Source of the DNA: a virus
Length of the DNA stretch: 36,128 nucleotides
Virus record (IMG/VR): IMGVR_UViG_3300047455_000348
Span: 1 to 36,128 of that record
Reading direction: 5' to 3' (one strand)
The notes below the pieces were generated by a model that searched no databases, was not told where the DNA came from, and saw only the letters and a program-made list of their open reading frames with translations. Positions 1 to 7,902 of the stretch are shown piece after piece (position 1 is the stretch's first letter; each line of letters starts with the position of its first letter). Both the position numbers and the translations under genes were made by a program.

Positions 1-127
1 CCCGCACCGCGCATGGCATTGGCACGGCCGATGCCGCGGTGAAACTGGTCGTTGGCGCGCTTGGCTTTGCGCTGCGCCTCGGCGAGCTGGCCCATCTTGC
101 GTTTCTGGGCATCGAACTGGGTATTGG
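1..127. repeat. Terminal direct repeat (left copy) marking circular closure
   Basis: The first 127 bases are identical to 36002-36128. Joining the two copies continues the tape measure reading frame without interruption, so this is the overlap of a circular contig. A length of exactly 127 matches a k-mer size commonly used by short-read assemblers. A real viral terminal repeat is less likely because the cos-type terminase genes and a cos-like motif lie elsewhere. Confidence 0.93.
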
Positions 128-572
128 CCTCGCGTATGCGCTCGGCCAATTGATCCTCGCTGCGGCCCAGGTTGTCGGTGCTGACCCCGCCCTGGCGCAG
201 GCCGGTGCGCAATTCGCCCAGGCGGCGGCGTTGGTCGCCGAGCTTGCCGCTCAGTCGTTCGACCTCGTCGCTGGCCTGCTTGAATTGGCGCTGGAACTTC
301 TCGGTGGGGGCGTCGGTGCGCTTGAGCTCGCCGCGCATGTTGCGCAGCCGTTCCTGCGCGGCGGCCAGGGCCTCGCCGTTCTCGCGCGTGGCTTCCTTGA
401 GCTTCCGAAACGAGCCCAGGTCACGCTGCTGGCGTTCGAGCTTGCGCAGCTCCTCCTTGCTCGCACGCAGGGCGTCGGCGGTCTTGCTGCTACCTCGGGT
501 GATCTTCTTCAGCGGCGCCGTGGCCTTGTCAGCGGCGTCGAGGATGACCTGAAGCTTGAGATCGCGCGCCAT
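1..572 (-). CDS. T: Tail tape measure protein gpT, N-terminal part (gene crosses the contig join)
   Basis: This is the 5' part of the tape measure gene, which sets tail length and is packed inside the tail tube. It starts at ATG 572 after GGAG with a 6-nt gap. It reads MARDLKLQVILDAADKATAP, a start typical of P2-like tape measure proteins, then about 130 residues of charged, coiled-coil-like sequence rich in R, E, Q and K. The frame leaves the window at base 1 and continues at 36001 in the same phase. The joined gene (572 to 1, then 36001 to 33940) encodes 877 residues. The start lies inside the E' extension (44-nt overlap), the same nesting as in P2. Confidence 0.93.
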   Translation of the reverse strand, partial: MARDLKLQVILDAADKATAPLKKITRGSSKTADALRASKEELRKLERQQRDLGSFRKLKEATRENGEALAAAQERLRNMRGELKRTDAPTEKFQRQFKQASDEVERLSGKLGDQRRRLGELRTGLRQGGVSTDNLGRSEDQLAERIREANTQFDAQKRKMGQLAEAQRKAKRANDQFHRGIGRANAMRGA

Positions 573-1043
573 TGCCGGCTCCGTCACTATCGGCGCCGCT
601 ACGCTTGCGCGCGCGTTCGCGCCATTCCATCAGTTCGCGGAGAGAGAAGTCCGCGCAATCGCTGGGCGTCCAGTGGAAGACGATGGCGAGATCCGCCATC
701 GCGTCTTCCACCGAGGCGGGGAGGGCTATGCGTCCTCGCCCTTGGCCCGCTTCGAGATCAAAAAACCGGCGATCTCCCCGCCGCACTGCACCAGGTCGGC
801 GGGATCGAGCCGGCCCGCTTCCTTCTCGGTGAGTGAGGGGCTCGAGAGGCGCGGGATCAGCTTGATCAGCGCGTCGGTTTGCATCTGCAGCACGTCGGCG
901 AGGTTCACGCCGCGTAGCTCGCCGGCGTGTGGCTTGCGCAGGGTGATGGCATCGATCTTCGTCTCGCCGCGCTGGATCGGCGTGTCGAGCTCGATCGGCT
1001 CGCTGACGTTGGTGGCGGTGGCTTTTTCTTTGGCCTGGGCCAT
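529..1043 (-). CDS. E': Tail assembly chaperone gpE+E', made by -1 frameshift
   Basis: This is the extended form of the tail chaperone, which in P2 coats the tape measure protein during tail assembly. Translation begins at ATG 1043, slips one base back at the T TTT TTG heptamer (765 to 759), and continues in the -1 frame to the stop at 529. The fusion is about 171 residues: 95 from E and 76 from the second frame. The downstream frame contains ADLAIVFHWTPSDC followed by LRELMEWRERA, the hallmark of the P2 E' family (hydrophobic stretch, FHW, then WRERA). The frame phase, heptamer and neighbours (FII before, T after) all match P2. Frameshifting efficiency cannot be read from sequence. Confidence 0.88.
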
Positions 1044-1214
1044 GGTCTTTCTCCAGTAGAGGTGCGGCATTAGCGCGCCGCTTGCGATGAAATAAACCAG
1101 TACCGCAGGAATGCCATAGACCCAGCTGGGGTAATCCTCGATCAGGCCGGTGACGTAGAGCCACTGAGCAACGATGGTCAGCAGGGCGCAGCAAATACCG
1201 CGAGCAGCATTCAT
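726..1214 (-). CDS. E: Tail assembly chaperone gpE, with an in-frame N-terminal membrane extension
   Basis: Two starts share one frame. The conventional E start is ATG 1043 (MAQAKEKATATN), preceded by GGAG at 7 nt, giving 105 residues and close to P2 gpE in size. A second ATG at 1214 has an equally good AGGAG at 7 nt and adds 57 residues: a very hydrophobic stretch, a short polar turn containing ED, then a second hydrophobic stretch ending near HLYWRKT, i.e. two predicted membrane helices. No stop separates the two, so translation from 1214 would make a 162-residue membrane-anchored chaperone. Alternatively the upstream start makes no abundant product. The short form is well supported; the long form is inference. 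Confidence 0.8.
   Translation of the reverse strand: MNAARGICCALLTIVAQWLYVTGLIEDYPSWVYGIPAVLVYFIASGALMPHLYWRKTMAQAKEKATATNVSEPIELDTPIQRGETKIDAITLRKPHAGELRGVNLADVLQMQTDALIKLIPRLSSPSLTEKEAGRLDPADLVQCGGEIAGFLISKRAKGEDA
759..765 (-). other. -1 ribosomal frameshift heptamer T TTT TTG
   Basis: On the - strand the heptamer reads T TTT TTG, aligned with the zero frame as TTT TTG. It lies 11 codons before the stop of E at 726. It is the same slippery sequence type known for P2 E/E', and the -1 frame beyond it carries the conserved E' motif. Confidence 0.88.
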
Positions 1215-1228
1215 GCGGGTACTCCTAG

Positions 1229-1741
1229 TCAGATACCCAGGCGCTGGCGCCGGCCCGCGAGGCGGTCCTCGCCGTTGACCTTGAACACCTGGTTGATGAG
1301 GTCGATCTCGATCTTGGGGGCGCCGTCGATCGACAGCTTGTAGTAGCTCAGCGTGCTGGTGACCTGGTGTTCGGTGTTCTCGCCTGACTGGGCATCGCCC
1401 ATGTCGATCTCGGTGTGACGGCCGCGCATGACGACCTCGACCGCCGAGGCCTCGTCGACGTCGTCGCGCTCATAGCTGCCGGTCATGCGCAGCATGTCGG
1501 CGTCGATGCGCGAGGTGCCGAAGTTGTCGAAGATGCTTTCGACCAGGCCGCCGACGGTCCATTGGCAGGTGAGCAGGCCATCCATACCCATATCGATGCC
1601 GACGGGACCATCCATGCCGCCGCCGCGCCATTCCTCGATCTTGCGGGTGAGGGTGGGCAAGGTGACGGCCTGGACGATGCCCTGCCAGCTATCGCCATTG
1701 CTGAACAGGTTCAGGTCCTTGAGTTTCTTGGGGAGTGCCAT
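1229..1741 (-). CDS. FII: Major tail tube protein gpFII
   Basis: 170 residues, the building block of the inner tail tube of a contractile tail. The start MALPKKLKDLNLFSNGDSW followed by a VTLPTLTRKIEEWRGGGM segment is diagnostic for the P2 FII family. The length is usual for the family (P2 FII is about 172). It lies 22 bp downstream of the sheath gene FI and directly upstream of E, as in P2. The start ATG 1741 has AGGGA at about 7 nt. It is expressed from the FI promoter as part of the FI-FII-E-T-U-D late operon. Confidence 0.96.
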   Translation of the reverse strand: MALPKKLKDLNLFSNGDSWQGIVQAVTLPTLTRKIEEWRGGGMDGPVGIDMGMDGLLTCQWTVGGLVESIFDNFGTSRIDADMLRMTGSYERDDVDEASAVEVVMRGRHTEIDMGDAQSGENTEHQVTSTLSYYKLSIDGAPKIEIDLINQVFKVNGEDRLAGRRQRLGI

Positions 1742-1763
1742 GATCGGTCCCTATCTAGTCAGT

Positions 1764-2948
1764 TCAGGCGGTGGCCGCGACGCGCTCGGCGAAGTCGGCG
1801 AGATACGAATCGGTGATGCGCTGCTGGAAGCCCAGGTCCTCGAGCGGCGGCACCGGCGTGTAGTCGTAATCGATGCGCAGCTTGCCGGCCTTGAGGGAGG
1901 TCTCGGTGTTGAGGTCTTCGTTCAGCCAGGCCGCGCCGTCGACGATCAGCCCCAGGTTCTTGAGCTCGCGAAACTTGGCGTTGACCCCTTCGATGATGTC
2001 CCGCGCGAGCGAGGCGTGAAGCGGCTTGTCGACCGCCCACAGGTGCGCCTCGGCGACCGTGTCGGCGAGAATTTGAGCCGTCCTCGTATAGTTTTCAAAA
2101 GGGAACAGGGATTCCGGTCCGGCGCAGGTGCGCGAGCCCCAGAAGCGGTAACCGCCCTGGTTGATCAGCGTGGTGACGTCCGCAGCGTTGAGGATGCCGG
2201 CATCGGTATTGGGCGACTGCAGATCCCAGAACACGTCGCGGTCGATCCCGGTGACGCCGTTGACCACGACGTTGGAAAGGGTCTTGTGCCAGCCGACTTC
2301 CTGGTCGAGCTTGGCGCGCAGGCCGAGCGCGACCGCGACGGGGCTGACCGTGCCCGTGGCAGCGTCATCGGTGTCGAACGCCTCGAACTGCGGCCAGATC
2401 ACCATCAGCTCCCGTGCGCCGAACTGGTCGCGGTAGGCGGTGACGTCGGTAATGGTCTCGCAGCCGTGGGCGTAGACGTAGCCGAAGGCGCGCAGTTGTT
2501 GCAGCACCGGTACCAGGGCGGTGGCCACCGGCTGGGTGTCCAGCGCTGGTACGCCGATGATGCGTGGCGTCACGCCCAGTTTTTGCTTGGCGGTGAGCAA
2601 CGCTTGTAGGCCGGTACGCTGGCCCGTCTCGGTCGTGGTGCCGATGATATTGGCGGTGGTCTCCTCGTCATCGATGCCCTCGGCCACGCGCACCACCACG
2701 ATGACCGGCTTGGACTGGTCGCCGATCGTGGTGAGGGTGTCTTTCAGCGTGCCTTGGGTGCCAGCCTTGCCGATGGCGGTATCGACATTGGTGACCAGCG
2801 CCGGGCGGTCAAGGGGGAAGGTGGTCGCGTCGGCATCCTCGGCGGTGCAGACCACGCCGATGACCGCCGTGGAAACGGTGCGGATGGTGCGGGTACCGTC
2901 ATTGACTTCGGAGACGCGCACCCCGTGATGGTATTGGTCGAGTGCCAT
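1764..2948 (-). CDS. FI: Contractile tail sheath protein gpFI
   Basis: 394 residues, matching P2 gpFI (about 396). It forms the outer sheath that contracts on infection. The start MALDQYHHGVRVSEVNDGTR, with RTVSTAVIGVVCTA just behind it, is typical of the family. The C-terminal half contains the WAVDKPLHASLARDIIEG and VPPLEDLGFQQRITDSYLA segments expected for the sheath core. ATG 2948 follows AGGAG at 7 nt. It is the first gene of the FI-FII-E-T-U-D operon and is preceded by a late activator box at 3033-3056. Confidence 0.96.
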   Translation of the reverse strand: MALDQYHHGVRVSEVNDGTRTIRTVSTAVIGVVCTAEDADATTFPLDRPALVTNVDTAIGKAGTQGTLKDTLTTIGDQSKPVIVVVRVAEGIDDEETTANIIGTTTETGQRTGLQALLTAKQKLGVTPRIIGVPALDTQPVATALVPVLQQLRAFGYVYAHGCETITDVTAYRDQFGARELMVIWPQFEAFDTDDAATGTVSPVAVALGLRAKLDQEVGWHKTLSNVVVNGVTGIDRDVFWDLQSPNTDAGILNAADVTTLINQGGYRFWGSRTCAGPESLFPFENYTRTAQILADTVAEAHLWAVDKPLHASLARDIIEGVNAKFRELKNLGLIVDGAAWLNEDLNTETSLKAGKLRIDYDYTPVPPLEDLGFQQRITDSYLADFAERVAATA

Positions 2949-2994
2949 GGAGGCTCCTGCACAGGTTCGGCGGAAAACGTGAATTCACGCCGAT

Positions 2995-3056
2995 ATCGTG
3001 CGGGGCCCGGTACTGTAGGCGAAGTGGGGGAGGGTGTGGGAGGGGTGGTTTACACC
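2995..3056 (-). promoter_or_regulatory. Late promoter PF: palindromic activator box plus -10 hexamer
   Basis: The box GGTGTA-N12-CACACC (- strand) occupies 3033-3056. A -10-like hexamer CACGAT lies at 3000 to 2995, its centre 47 bp from the box centre. The predicted start is about 7 nt beyond the hexamer, giving a leader of about 41 nt before FI. The same box and spacing recur before V and P/O. P2 late promoters use an Ogr-bound dyad centred near -55, which agrees with this geometry. Confidence 0.75.
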
Positions 3057-3118
3057 TAAAGGTTTCAGTTCATCTGCCGATGTACATCTGGATTTATGTT
3101 CAAGGGAAGGTGAATGGT

Positions 3119-3502
3119 ATGAAGTCAGTAACTACGAAAGAGGAGCTGAATGATGCTGTTAAAGCCGGTGTGCCTGAGATAGTTATCGTTGGCGATCTTG
3201 CGGATAAGGTCGCAAGAACAAAAAAGTTGGGGATGCTTTCTGGTTGGCGTAAAAAAGTGTTTCTCACTTCAATAGCTTCAGCCACGGCGGCGACAGCTGC
3301 TATACCATTGACAGGAGGTTCTAGTACTGCAGCGGTTGCTGGTTTTGTGGCACCCGCAGCCGCCCTAAGTGGTATGGAGATTGCTGCTATCATTATTTCC
3401 ATCACAATTGGCGCAGGGATGTTGATAGGTTTACACAAAGATTATGAAGAAATCGAAGTTGGAAATGGCAAATTAGTGTTGCGAAAAAAGCAGAAAAAAT
3501 AG
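3119..3502 (+). CDS. AT-rich cargo gene: small protein with two C-terminal membrane helices, function unknown
   Basis: 127 residues from ATG 3119 (AAGG at 8 nt). Residues 1-35 are soluble and charged, with an EIVIVGDLADKV strand. Then come two hydrophobic Ala/Gly/Thr-rich segments, one after GWRKKV and one IIISITIGAGMLIGL. A short tail begins HKDYEEIEVGNGKL and ends in a basic RKKQKK. I do not recognise a named family. It is on the opposite strand to all surrounding tail genes, has its own terminator, and is clearly lower in G+C than its neighbours. It sits between G and FI, the position of fun(Z) in P2, a gene that excludes another phage. This suggests transferred cargo, possibly for superinfection exclusion (inference). 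An upstream in-frame Met at about 3080 is a less likely start. Confidence 0.72.
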   Translation: MKSVTTKEELNDAVKAGVPEIVIVGDLADKVARTKKLGMLSGWRKKVFLTSIASATAATAAIPLTGGSSTAAVAGFVAPAAALSGMEIAAIIISITIGAGMLIGLHKDYEEIEVGNGKLVLRKKQKK

Positions 3503-3513
3503 TTCTTTTCTTC

Positions 3514-3545
3514 AAAAATAGCCCGCCTTTCGGCGGGTTATTTTT
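3514..3545. terminator. Bidirectional rho-independent terminator
   Basis: The stem CCCGCC (3522-3527) pairs with GGCGGG (3532-3537) around TTTC. It is flanked by A5 on the left and T5 on the right, so it can terminate in both directions. It ends the + strand cargo gene and also the V-W-J-I-H-G operon. The stop codon of G (3546-3544) touches its T-tract. Confidence 0.88.
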
Positions 3546-4116
3546 ACCACACCACTGCTTCGATCCTTTCCCGATCCTCGGCCTCGAGCGCAGAGTTGAT
3601 CTCGCCTTTGCGCTGCCAACTGTGCTGGTACTGCGCGCTGACGTGCGCCTGGGCGGCCTCGGCGAGCTCGAGCATTTCGTCGGCCGTGAGTTCGTATTGC
3701 GCATTTGATTCAGCGCGGAACGCGAACGTACCCTCGGGATTTCGTTGAGCTGAGACAGCCAGGCCCACGATGTTTTCGCGATCACGGGCGCGCATCTGCA
3801 CCGTGTCCGTGGTGTCGCCGAAGGTATGCTCGAAGCCGGCGGCGATGGCCTCGTCGCGTGCGTTCTCGATCTCGCGGCGCTTGCGCTCGGCGAGGTCATT
3901 GAGTGAAGGCGGCTCCGAGGCTGGAAGATCTACCCAGGTTGGCCGGCCCTCTTGCGTGGCTCCTCGAGCTTTTCCTGTAGGTGGAGAGTTGGCGCCGTAG
4001 GTTTTCCATTCTTTTCGCGTGACCTTGATCGCGTCACTGGGCCACACGCCGTTAGCTTCATATCGAGCTTTAAAGGCTGGATCGTAAAACTTGTTTTCAG
4101 TAGGACTATAGAACAT
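3544..4116 (-). CDS. G: Tail fibre assembly chaperone gpG (Tfa-like)
   Basis: 190 residues. The N-terminus MFYSPTENKFYDPAFKARYE with PSDAIKVTRKEW, and the central NDLAERKRREIENARDEAIAAG stretch, match the tail fibre assembly/DUF4376 type. Such proteins trimerise or fold the distal tail fibre. It is encoded 12 nt after the tail fibre gene H, as in P2, and ends at the bidirectional terminator. ATG 4116 follows GGAAG at 6 nt. The C-terminal part is helical and rich in Glu and Ala. Confidence 0.88.
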   Translation of the reverse strand: MFYSPTENKFYDPAFKARYEANGVWPSDAIKVTRKEWKTYGANSPPTGKARGATQEGRPTWVDLPASEPPSLNDLAERKRREIENARDEAIAAGFEHTFGDTTDTVQMRARDRENIVGLAVSAQRNPEGTFAFRAESNAQYELTADEMLELAEAAQAHVSAQYQHSWQRKGEINSALEAEDRERIEAVVW

Positions 4117-4128
4117 AACGTCTTCCCA

Positions 4129-5331
4129 TTAGCGACCTATGCCAAAAAACATAGCGTGTGCATCTTCACTACCACCGCTATTGCTTCCACTAATCCTGTA
4201 AGCAATACCGTTTAGGCCGGAAGAACTAACCATGGATAGAGAGCAAATCAGCTCCTGTGCTTCGGAATTAAAATTTCCCTGCGTGGTCGCTACTGCACAA
4301 AAAACTTCGCTAGGGAATGGGACTGGCCAGTCAGCCGAGAAAACAGTTTTTCCATGAACATGATCCACGCTGCCACTGGGGTTCCCGCCCAGGTCGTTAT
4401 CGCTATCAGGGCCCTTGAACATTACCCCGCCCCATTGAAAAATCACTCCCCCCAGCCAATCGGGAAACCCGATATAACCGTTTTTGCCGAGACTAATTGA
4501 AAACCCCCACCGCAGTTTTTTCGGCGTCACCGCCGTTTCATCATCTTCCCCGGCTTCAACCTGCGCTTGAGTCGCAACTTTCATCATGCCGGCAACAGTT
4601 TCAGTTGCCTGCTTTACCCAGCTCGTTGCCCATGCTTTGAGTTTCTTTGGGGTGACGAACTTGGTGTCGTTTGTGCCGGTATCGACCGTGTCTTGATCGG
4701 CAACACGATCATCAATCGCGGCTTTCACTCCGGCGAGATGCGCGGCGCGGTCGGTGCGGGTGCCTTGTCGGGTTTCCTCGCTGGTGCCGAACTGCATGAA
4801 CCCCTTGGCGGTGGTCGTTGCGTCGGGGTGATTGCGGCTTTGCGCGTGGGAGTCGATCTCGTCGTCGACATAAGCTCGCGTGGCGAGGACCACCGCTGGG
4901 TCAACCTTCAGCTCGACGTTGGCGGTGTTGCTGAGGATCAGGTGCATACGCACGACTTGGTTGCGTCCTGAGCCCTGAGCAAGCAGCGGCTTGTAGCTGG
5001 GGGCGCAGTTGGCGACGGCGACAAAATCGCCATCCTCGTCTTCGAGGCCGAGTTCGCGGATCCACCAACCCCCGACGTTGGGCGGCAGTACCAATTCAGC
5101 GATCAGGATCGCGGGATTGGCCGGATCGATGGAGAGCTGATTAATCGCGGCTCGGTAGACCTGGTGGATCAATCCGGTCTGCTCAGGATCCGGTACCGGG
5201 TCGGAGCCATTGGCATCGCCCAGCAGCATATGGGTGAGCTTCCATGGGATCTTGAGCGCGTTGGCGTTGGACTGCTTGGCCTCGCCGATATCGGTCAGGA
5301 AACCGCCAAAGGTGGAGTTTTCGTCAACCAT
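4129..5331 (-). CDS. H: Tail fibre protein gpH
   Basis: 400 residues from ATG 5331, which overlaps the end of I by 8 nt. An earlier in-frame Met would lie deep inside I and is not used. Residues 1 to about 160 form the N-terminal collar-attachment domain of P2-like fibres, including [18 protein letters not shown] and a [20 protein letters not shown] segment. The middle contains fibre repeats of the type [20 protein letters not shown] and [20 protein letters not shown], each followed by a VTPKKL motif. The C-terminus ([17 protein letters not shown] to the end) resembles the gp53-like distal tip domain, the likely receptor-binding part. At 400 residues it is shorter than P2 H (about 669). Confidence 0.93.
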   Translation of the reverse strand: MVDENSTFGGFLTDIGEAKQSNANALKIPWKLTHMLLGDANGSDPVPDPEQTGLIHQVYRAAINQLSIDPANPAILIAELVLPPNVGGWWIRELGLEDEDGDFVAVANCAPSYKPLLAQGSGRNQVVRMHLILSNTANVELKVDPAVVLATRAYVDDEIDSHAQSRNHPDATTTAKGFMQFGTSEETRQGTRTDRAAHLAGVKAAIDDRVADQDTVDTGTNDTKFVTPKKLKAWATSWVKQATETVAGMMKVATQAQVEAGEDDETAVTPKKLRWGFSISLGKNGYIGFPDWLGGVIFQWGGVMFKGPDSDNDLGGNPSGSVDHVHGKTVFSADWPVPFPSEVFCAVATTQGNFNSEAQELICSLSMVSSSGLNGIAYRISGSNSGGSEDAHAMFFGIGR

Positions 5332-5950
5332 AGAGATGGACTTCCAAGGTGTCGGTGGTGGTTGTGGCCACGGCATGTCGCGAGTGGCATGCGATATCGA
5401 TGTCGGGCGTCTCCCATGGCAAAACGTCGAGTTCATCCCCGTCGTAGACGGACACCCCGACGTACGTTGTCAGCGAGCTGCTCAACGTGATGTCGAGACC
5501 AGTGATGTGCCGAGTTAGAGGTTTCGCATCGGCGATCAGCCGCTCAAGTTCGGTGAACATCTCTTCGGTGATGCCGGTATCGAGCACGCCGATGCGCAGG
5601 TCGAACGTGCCGCGCTGACCTGGGGGATCGGTCTGCCACCATTCGACGACCTCGAGCAGGTAGCCCAGGGGCTCGACGACGCGGCGTAGGGCGCTGATCG
5701 TGCCTTTCTTGCGGTGTACATAGAACGAGCTACGGATCACCGCGCGCTTGGCTGCTTCCGACCAGGTCGGATCCCAGCGATCGACCGAGAAGGTCCATGC
5801 CAGGTAGGGCAGCAGCCGCGCTGGGCAGCGGTCGGGATGCCAAAGATCTCGCAGAGGCACCGGGACGCGCTCGATCTCGGCGCCCGCCTCGGCAGCGGCG
5901 CGCTCGAGGAACGATGCATTGGGGGGGAGCAACGTCCAGTGATCAGCCAT
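5324..5950 (-). CDS. I: Baseplate protein gpI
   Basis: 208 residues. It contains the P2 gpI core: a start ending in [20 protein letters not shown], then the [18 protein letters not shown] and [19 protein letters not shown] segments. gpI is a wedge component at the baseplate rim that connects to the tail fibre. It overlaps J by 8 nt at its start and H by 8 nt at its end, indicating tight translational coupling. Confidence 0.95.
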   Translation of the reverse strand: MADHWTLLPPNASFLERAAAEAGAEIERVPVPLRDLWHPDRCPARLLPYLAWTFSVDRWDPTWSEAAKRAVIRSSFYVHRKKGTISALRRVVEPLGYLLEVVEWWQTDPPGQRGTFDLRIGVLDTGITEEMFTELERLIADAKPLTRHITGLDITLSSSLTTYVGVSVYDGDELDVLPWETPDIDIACHSRHAVATTTTDTLEVHLYG

Positions 5951-6860
5951 TGCTCGCTCCCAGAGTGACGTTGATGCCTGTGCAATGTCCGGCCTGGGTG
6001 AGGTCGAAGAGGATGTGGTCTGCCGGTGAGATCAGGTCGACATGCTCGACCCCCTCGACATGCAGAGCGGCTTCAATCGCATCGGTGTAGATGCTGCGGC
6101 CAAGTTTGCGCTGCTCGTTGCGGTACTTCTCGGCGCGGGCCAGGGCGCTTTCGAGGATGAGTTCCTGCTCGGGGCCGTGCCCTTCATACAAGTGCAGTAC
6201 GGCCTGGATGGTGTATTCGGTGATTGCCGCGGACTGGACAGTGACTCGATCACCCAGTGGCCGAATGTCTTCGGGAGTGAGTGCGTCATACACGTTGTCG
6301 AGTAAGTCCTGCGGGGCCTCGCCATTACCCAAGCGCGACAGCACTGTGATCAGGGCCTCGCACGGTGCCGGCGAGATCGCGCGAGCATCGGCGACACGCC
6401 CATCGGCACTGCGGGCATAGAATTCGTAGGCGCCGGTCGGTCCGGCGACGCTGAGTCCCTCGAAGGCTTCGGGGCCGCGCATGCGAAGGTCGTCGTCCGG
6501 TTCCAGCGTCGGGGGGACCGGTGGCACTGCTTCCGCATCACCTGGTTCTACGGTCAGGCGTTGGACGTTGAAATTGGCGACCAGGTTGTCGAGGTCCTCG
6601 TTTTGCGCATGAGCGATCATGACCGCCTTGGCCGCTTCATTGACTCGCTGGCGCCAATGCAGCTCACGATAGGCGTTTTCCTCGAGCAGCTTGGTGATCG
6701 GTTCGCTTTCGAGCTCAAGGGTGGCCGCGACGTCGGCGCGTTCATCCTCCGGCGTCAATTCGAGCAAGCGGGATTTGCGCTCGGCGAGAATCGTCTCGTA
6801 ATCGAGTTCCTCGACGACGGCCGGGGCTGGTAAGCGGGAGAGATCGATCGGGCTACTCAT
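5943..6860 (-). CDS. J: Baseplate protein gpJ
   Basis: 305 residues, near P2 gpJ (302). The start MSSPIDLSRLPAPAVVEELD with ETILAERKSRLLELTPED, and later HAQNEDLDNLVANFNVQRL, identify a baseplate J-like wedge protein. It overlaps W by 4 nt upstream and I by 8 nt downstream. It belongs to the V-W-J-I-H-G operon. Confidence 0.96.
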   Translation of the reverse strand: MSSPIDLSRLPAPAVVEELDYETILAERKSRLLELTPEDERADVAATLELESEPITKLLEENAYRELHWRQRVNEAAKAVMIAHAQNEDLDNLVANFNVQRLTVEPGDAEAVPPVPPTLEPDDDLRMRGPEAFEGLSVAGPTGAYEFYARSADGRVADARAISPAPCEALITVLSRLGNGEAPQDLLDNVYDALTPEDIRPLGDRVTVQSAAITEYTIQAVLHLYEGHGPEQELILESALARAEKYRNEQRKLGRSIYTDAIEAALHVEGVEHVDLISPADHILFDLTQAGHCTGINVTLGASNG

Positions 6861-7207
6861 GCGGCGGCCCCCAATGGGACGTCGATGTCCACGTCATCAC
6901 CGGTGTCGATACGGCGCCCTGCGATGCGCAGGTCGAAACGCCCTGGGCGCGTGGTGGATACGATGCGGGTGATCTGCGTCACGCGGACGCGCGGCTCCCA
7001 CTTCATCAGCGCGACGACGGTGGCCGAGTAGGCGCGCAGAGCCGTGGCGCCGTTCAGCGGCTGGTCGATGAGTTCGGGCAACAGCGAGCCGTAGTCGCGG
7101 CGCATCACACGCGAGCCCAGCGGCGTGGTCAGGATATCGACGATGGATTGCCGGAGATGCTCGAGCGAGTCGAGACGCTGGCCGGTGGTGCGCGACATGC
7201 CAGGCAT
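6857..7207 (-). CDS. W: Baseplate wedge protein gpW (gp25-like)
   Basis: 116 residues with the gp25-like pattern: RQSIVDILTTPLGSRVMRRD followed by YGSLLPELIDQPLN, and a C-terminal RRIDTGDDVDIDVPL. gp25-like proteins form the core of the baseplate wedge and help trigger sheath assembly. The start ATG 7207 overlaps the stop of V by one base (TAATG). Confidence 0.96.
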   Translation of the reverse strand: MPGMSRTTGQRLDSLEHLRQSIVDILTTPLGSRVMRRDYGSLLPELIDQPLNGATALRAYSATVVALMKWEPRVRVTQITRIVSTTRPGRFDLRIAGRRIDTGDDVDIDVPLGAAA

Positions 7208-7896
7208 TAAATGACCTCCCCTGATGTACCGCTACCGGGCTCGACTTTGTCGTGGGCGTGCTTGGAGCTGATGTCCTTGCCGTTGCTGGTCACGGCACCC
7301 TTGAATGCCACGTCGCCGGCCATCGTCGCCTTTTTGCCTGCGGGCTGGCTGAGGTTGCCATTCAGCGTCAGGTTGCCGTTGATGAGGGTGTTGGCGTTGA
7401 TCGTCGCGCCGCCGGTGGCCGTGGCGTTGAGGGTCGATTTCGTTGTCGCTTTGATAGCGCCGTCGGCAGATACGGTAACGGCACCGCTCGTGGTCAACCC
7501 GGCGGAGCCGGGTATATCGGCCCGTAAGTGATGTGCCGCGTGGTCGTACTCTAGGACAGCGCCATCGGGGAACACGCGACGCCAGATGTCTGGGGAGTTG
7601 GCCGGGGCCGAGTGAGCGTTGGAAAAGAGGCCGGTAAGCACCACGCCAGTGGCCGGATCGCCGCCGGGCGAAAACACCATGACCTGCTCGCCTTCAGTCG
7701 GCGGATCCCAGTCGCGTGTCGTCCCGGCTCGGCCTTCGATCCACGGCAGCCAGTCGGTCAGCAACTCGCCGGATTTGACGCGCACGCGCGGCGGCCGAGG
7801 TGGATCGGCGTCGGGGTCACCATGATCGACCTCGGCGATGGTGCCCAGGCGGATGAGGTTGTGAATCAGGCGGAGAAGTTCGGCGACGTTTTGCAT
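7207..7896 (-). CDS. V: Baseplate spike protein gpV
   Basis: 229 residues, near P2 gpV (211). The N-terminal part contains LLRLIHNLIRLGTIAEVD, the OB-fold region, then a repetitive beta-helix-like middle rich in T, A, G and N. It ends with a HAH motif near the C-terminus; in P2-type spikes an HxH motif binds iron at the tip. gpV trimers form the membrane-piercing needle. No Shine-Dalgarno sequence is visible before ATG 7896, and the predicted transcription start falls on the ATG (see promoter), so it may be translated from a leaderless mRNA. It is the first gene of its operon. Confidence 0.95.
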   Translation of the reverse strand: MQNVAELLRLIHNLIRLGTIAEVDHGDPDADPPRPPRVRVKSGELLTDWLPWIEGRAGTTRDWDPPTEGEQVMVFSPGGDPATGVVLTGLFSNAHSAPANSPDIWRRVFPDGAVLEYDHAAHHLRADIPGSAGLTTSGAVTVSADGAIKATTKSTLNATATGGATINANTLINGNLTLNGNLSQPAGKKATMAGDVAFKGAVTSNGKDISSKHAHDKVEPGSGTSGEVI

Positions 7897-7902
7897 GCCG
7901 CT

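Noticed and set aside
1-127. Genuine direct terminal repeats of a linear virion genome
   Set aside because: The repeat cuts through the tape measure gene and has the exact length of a common assembly k-mer. P2-type terminases make cos ends.
1485-2609. A 374-residue + strand open frame opposite FI and FII
   Set aside because: It is a shadow of the sheath and tube genes and has no domain or ribosome site.
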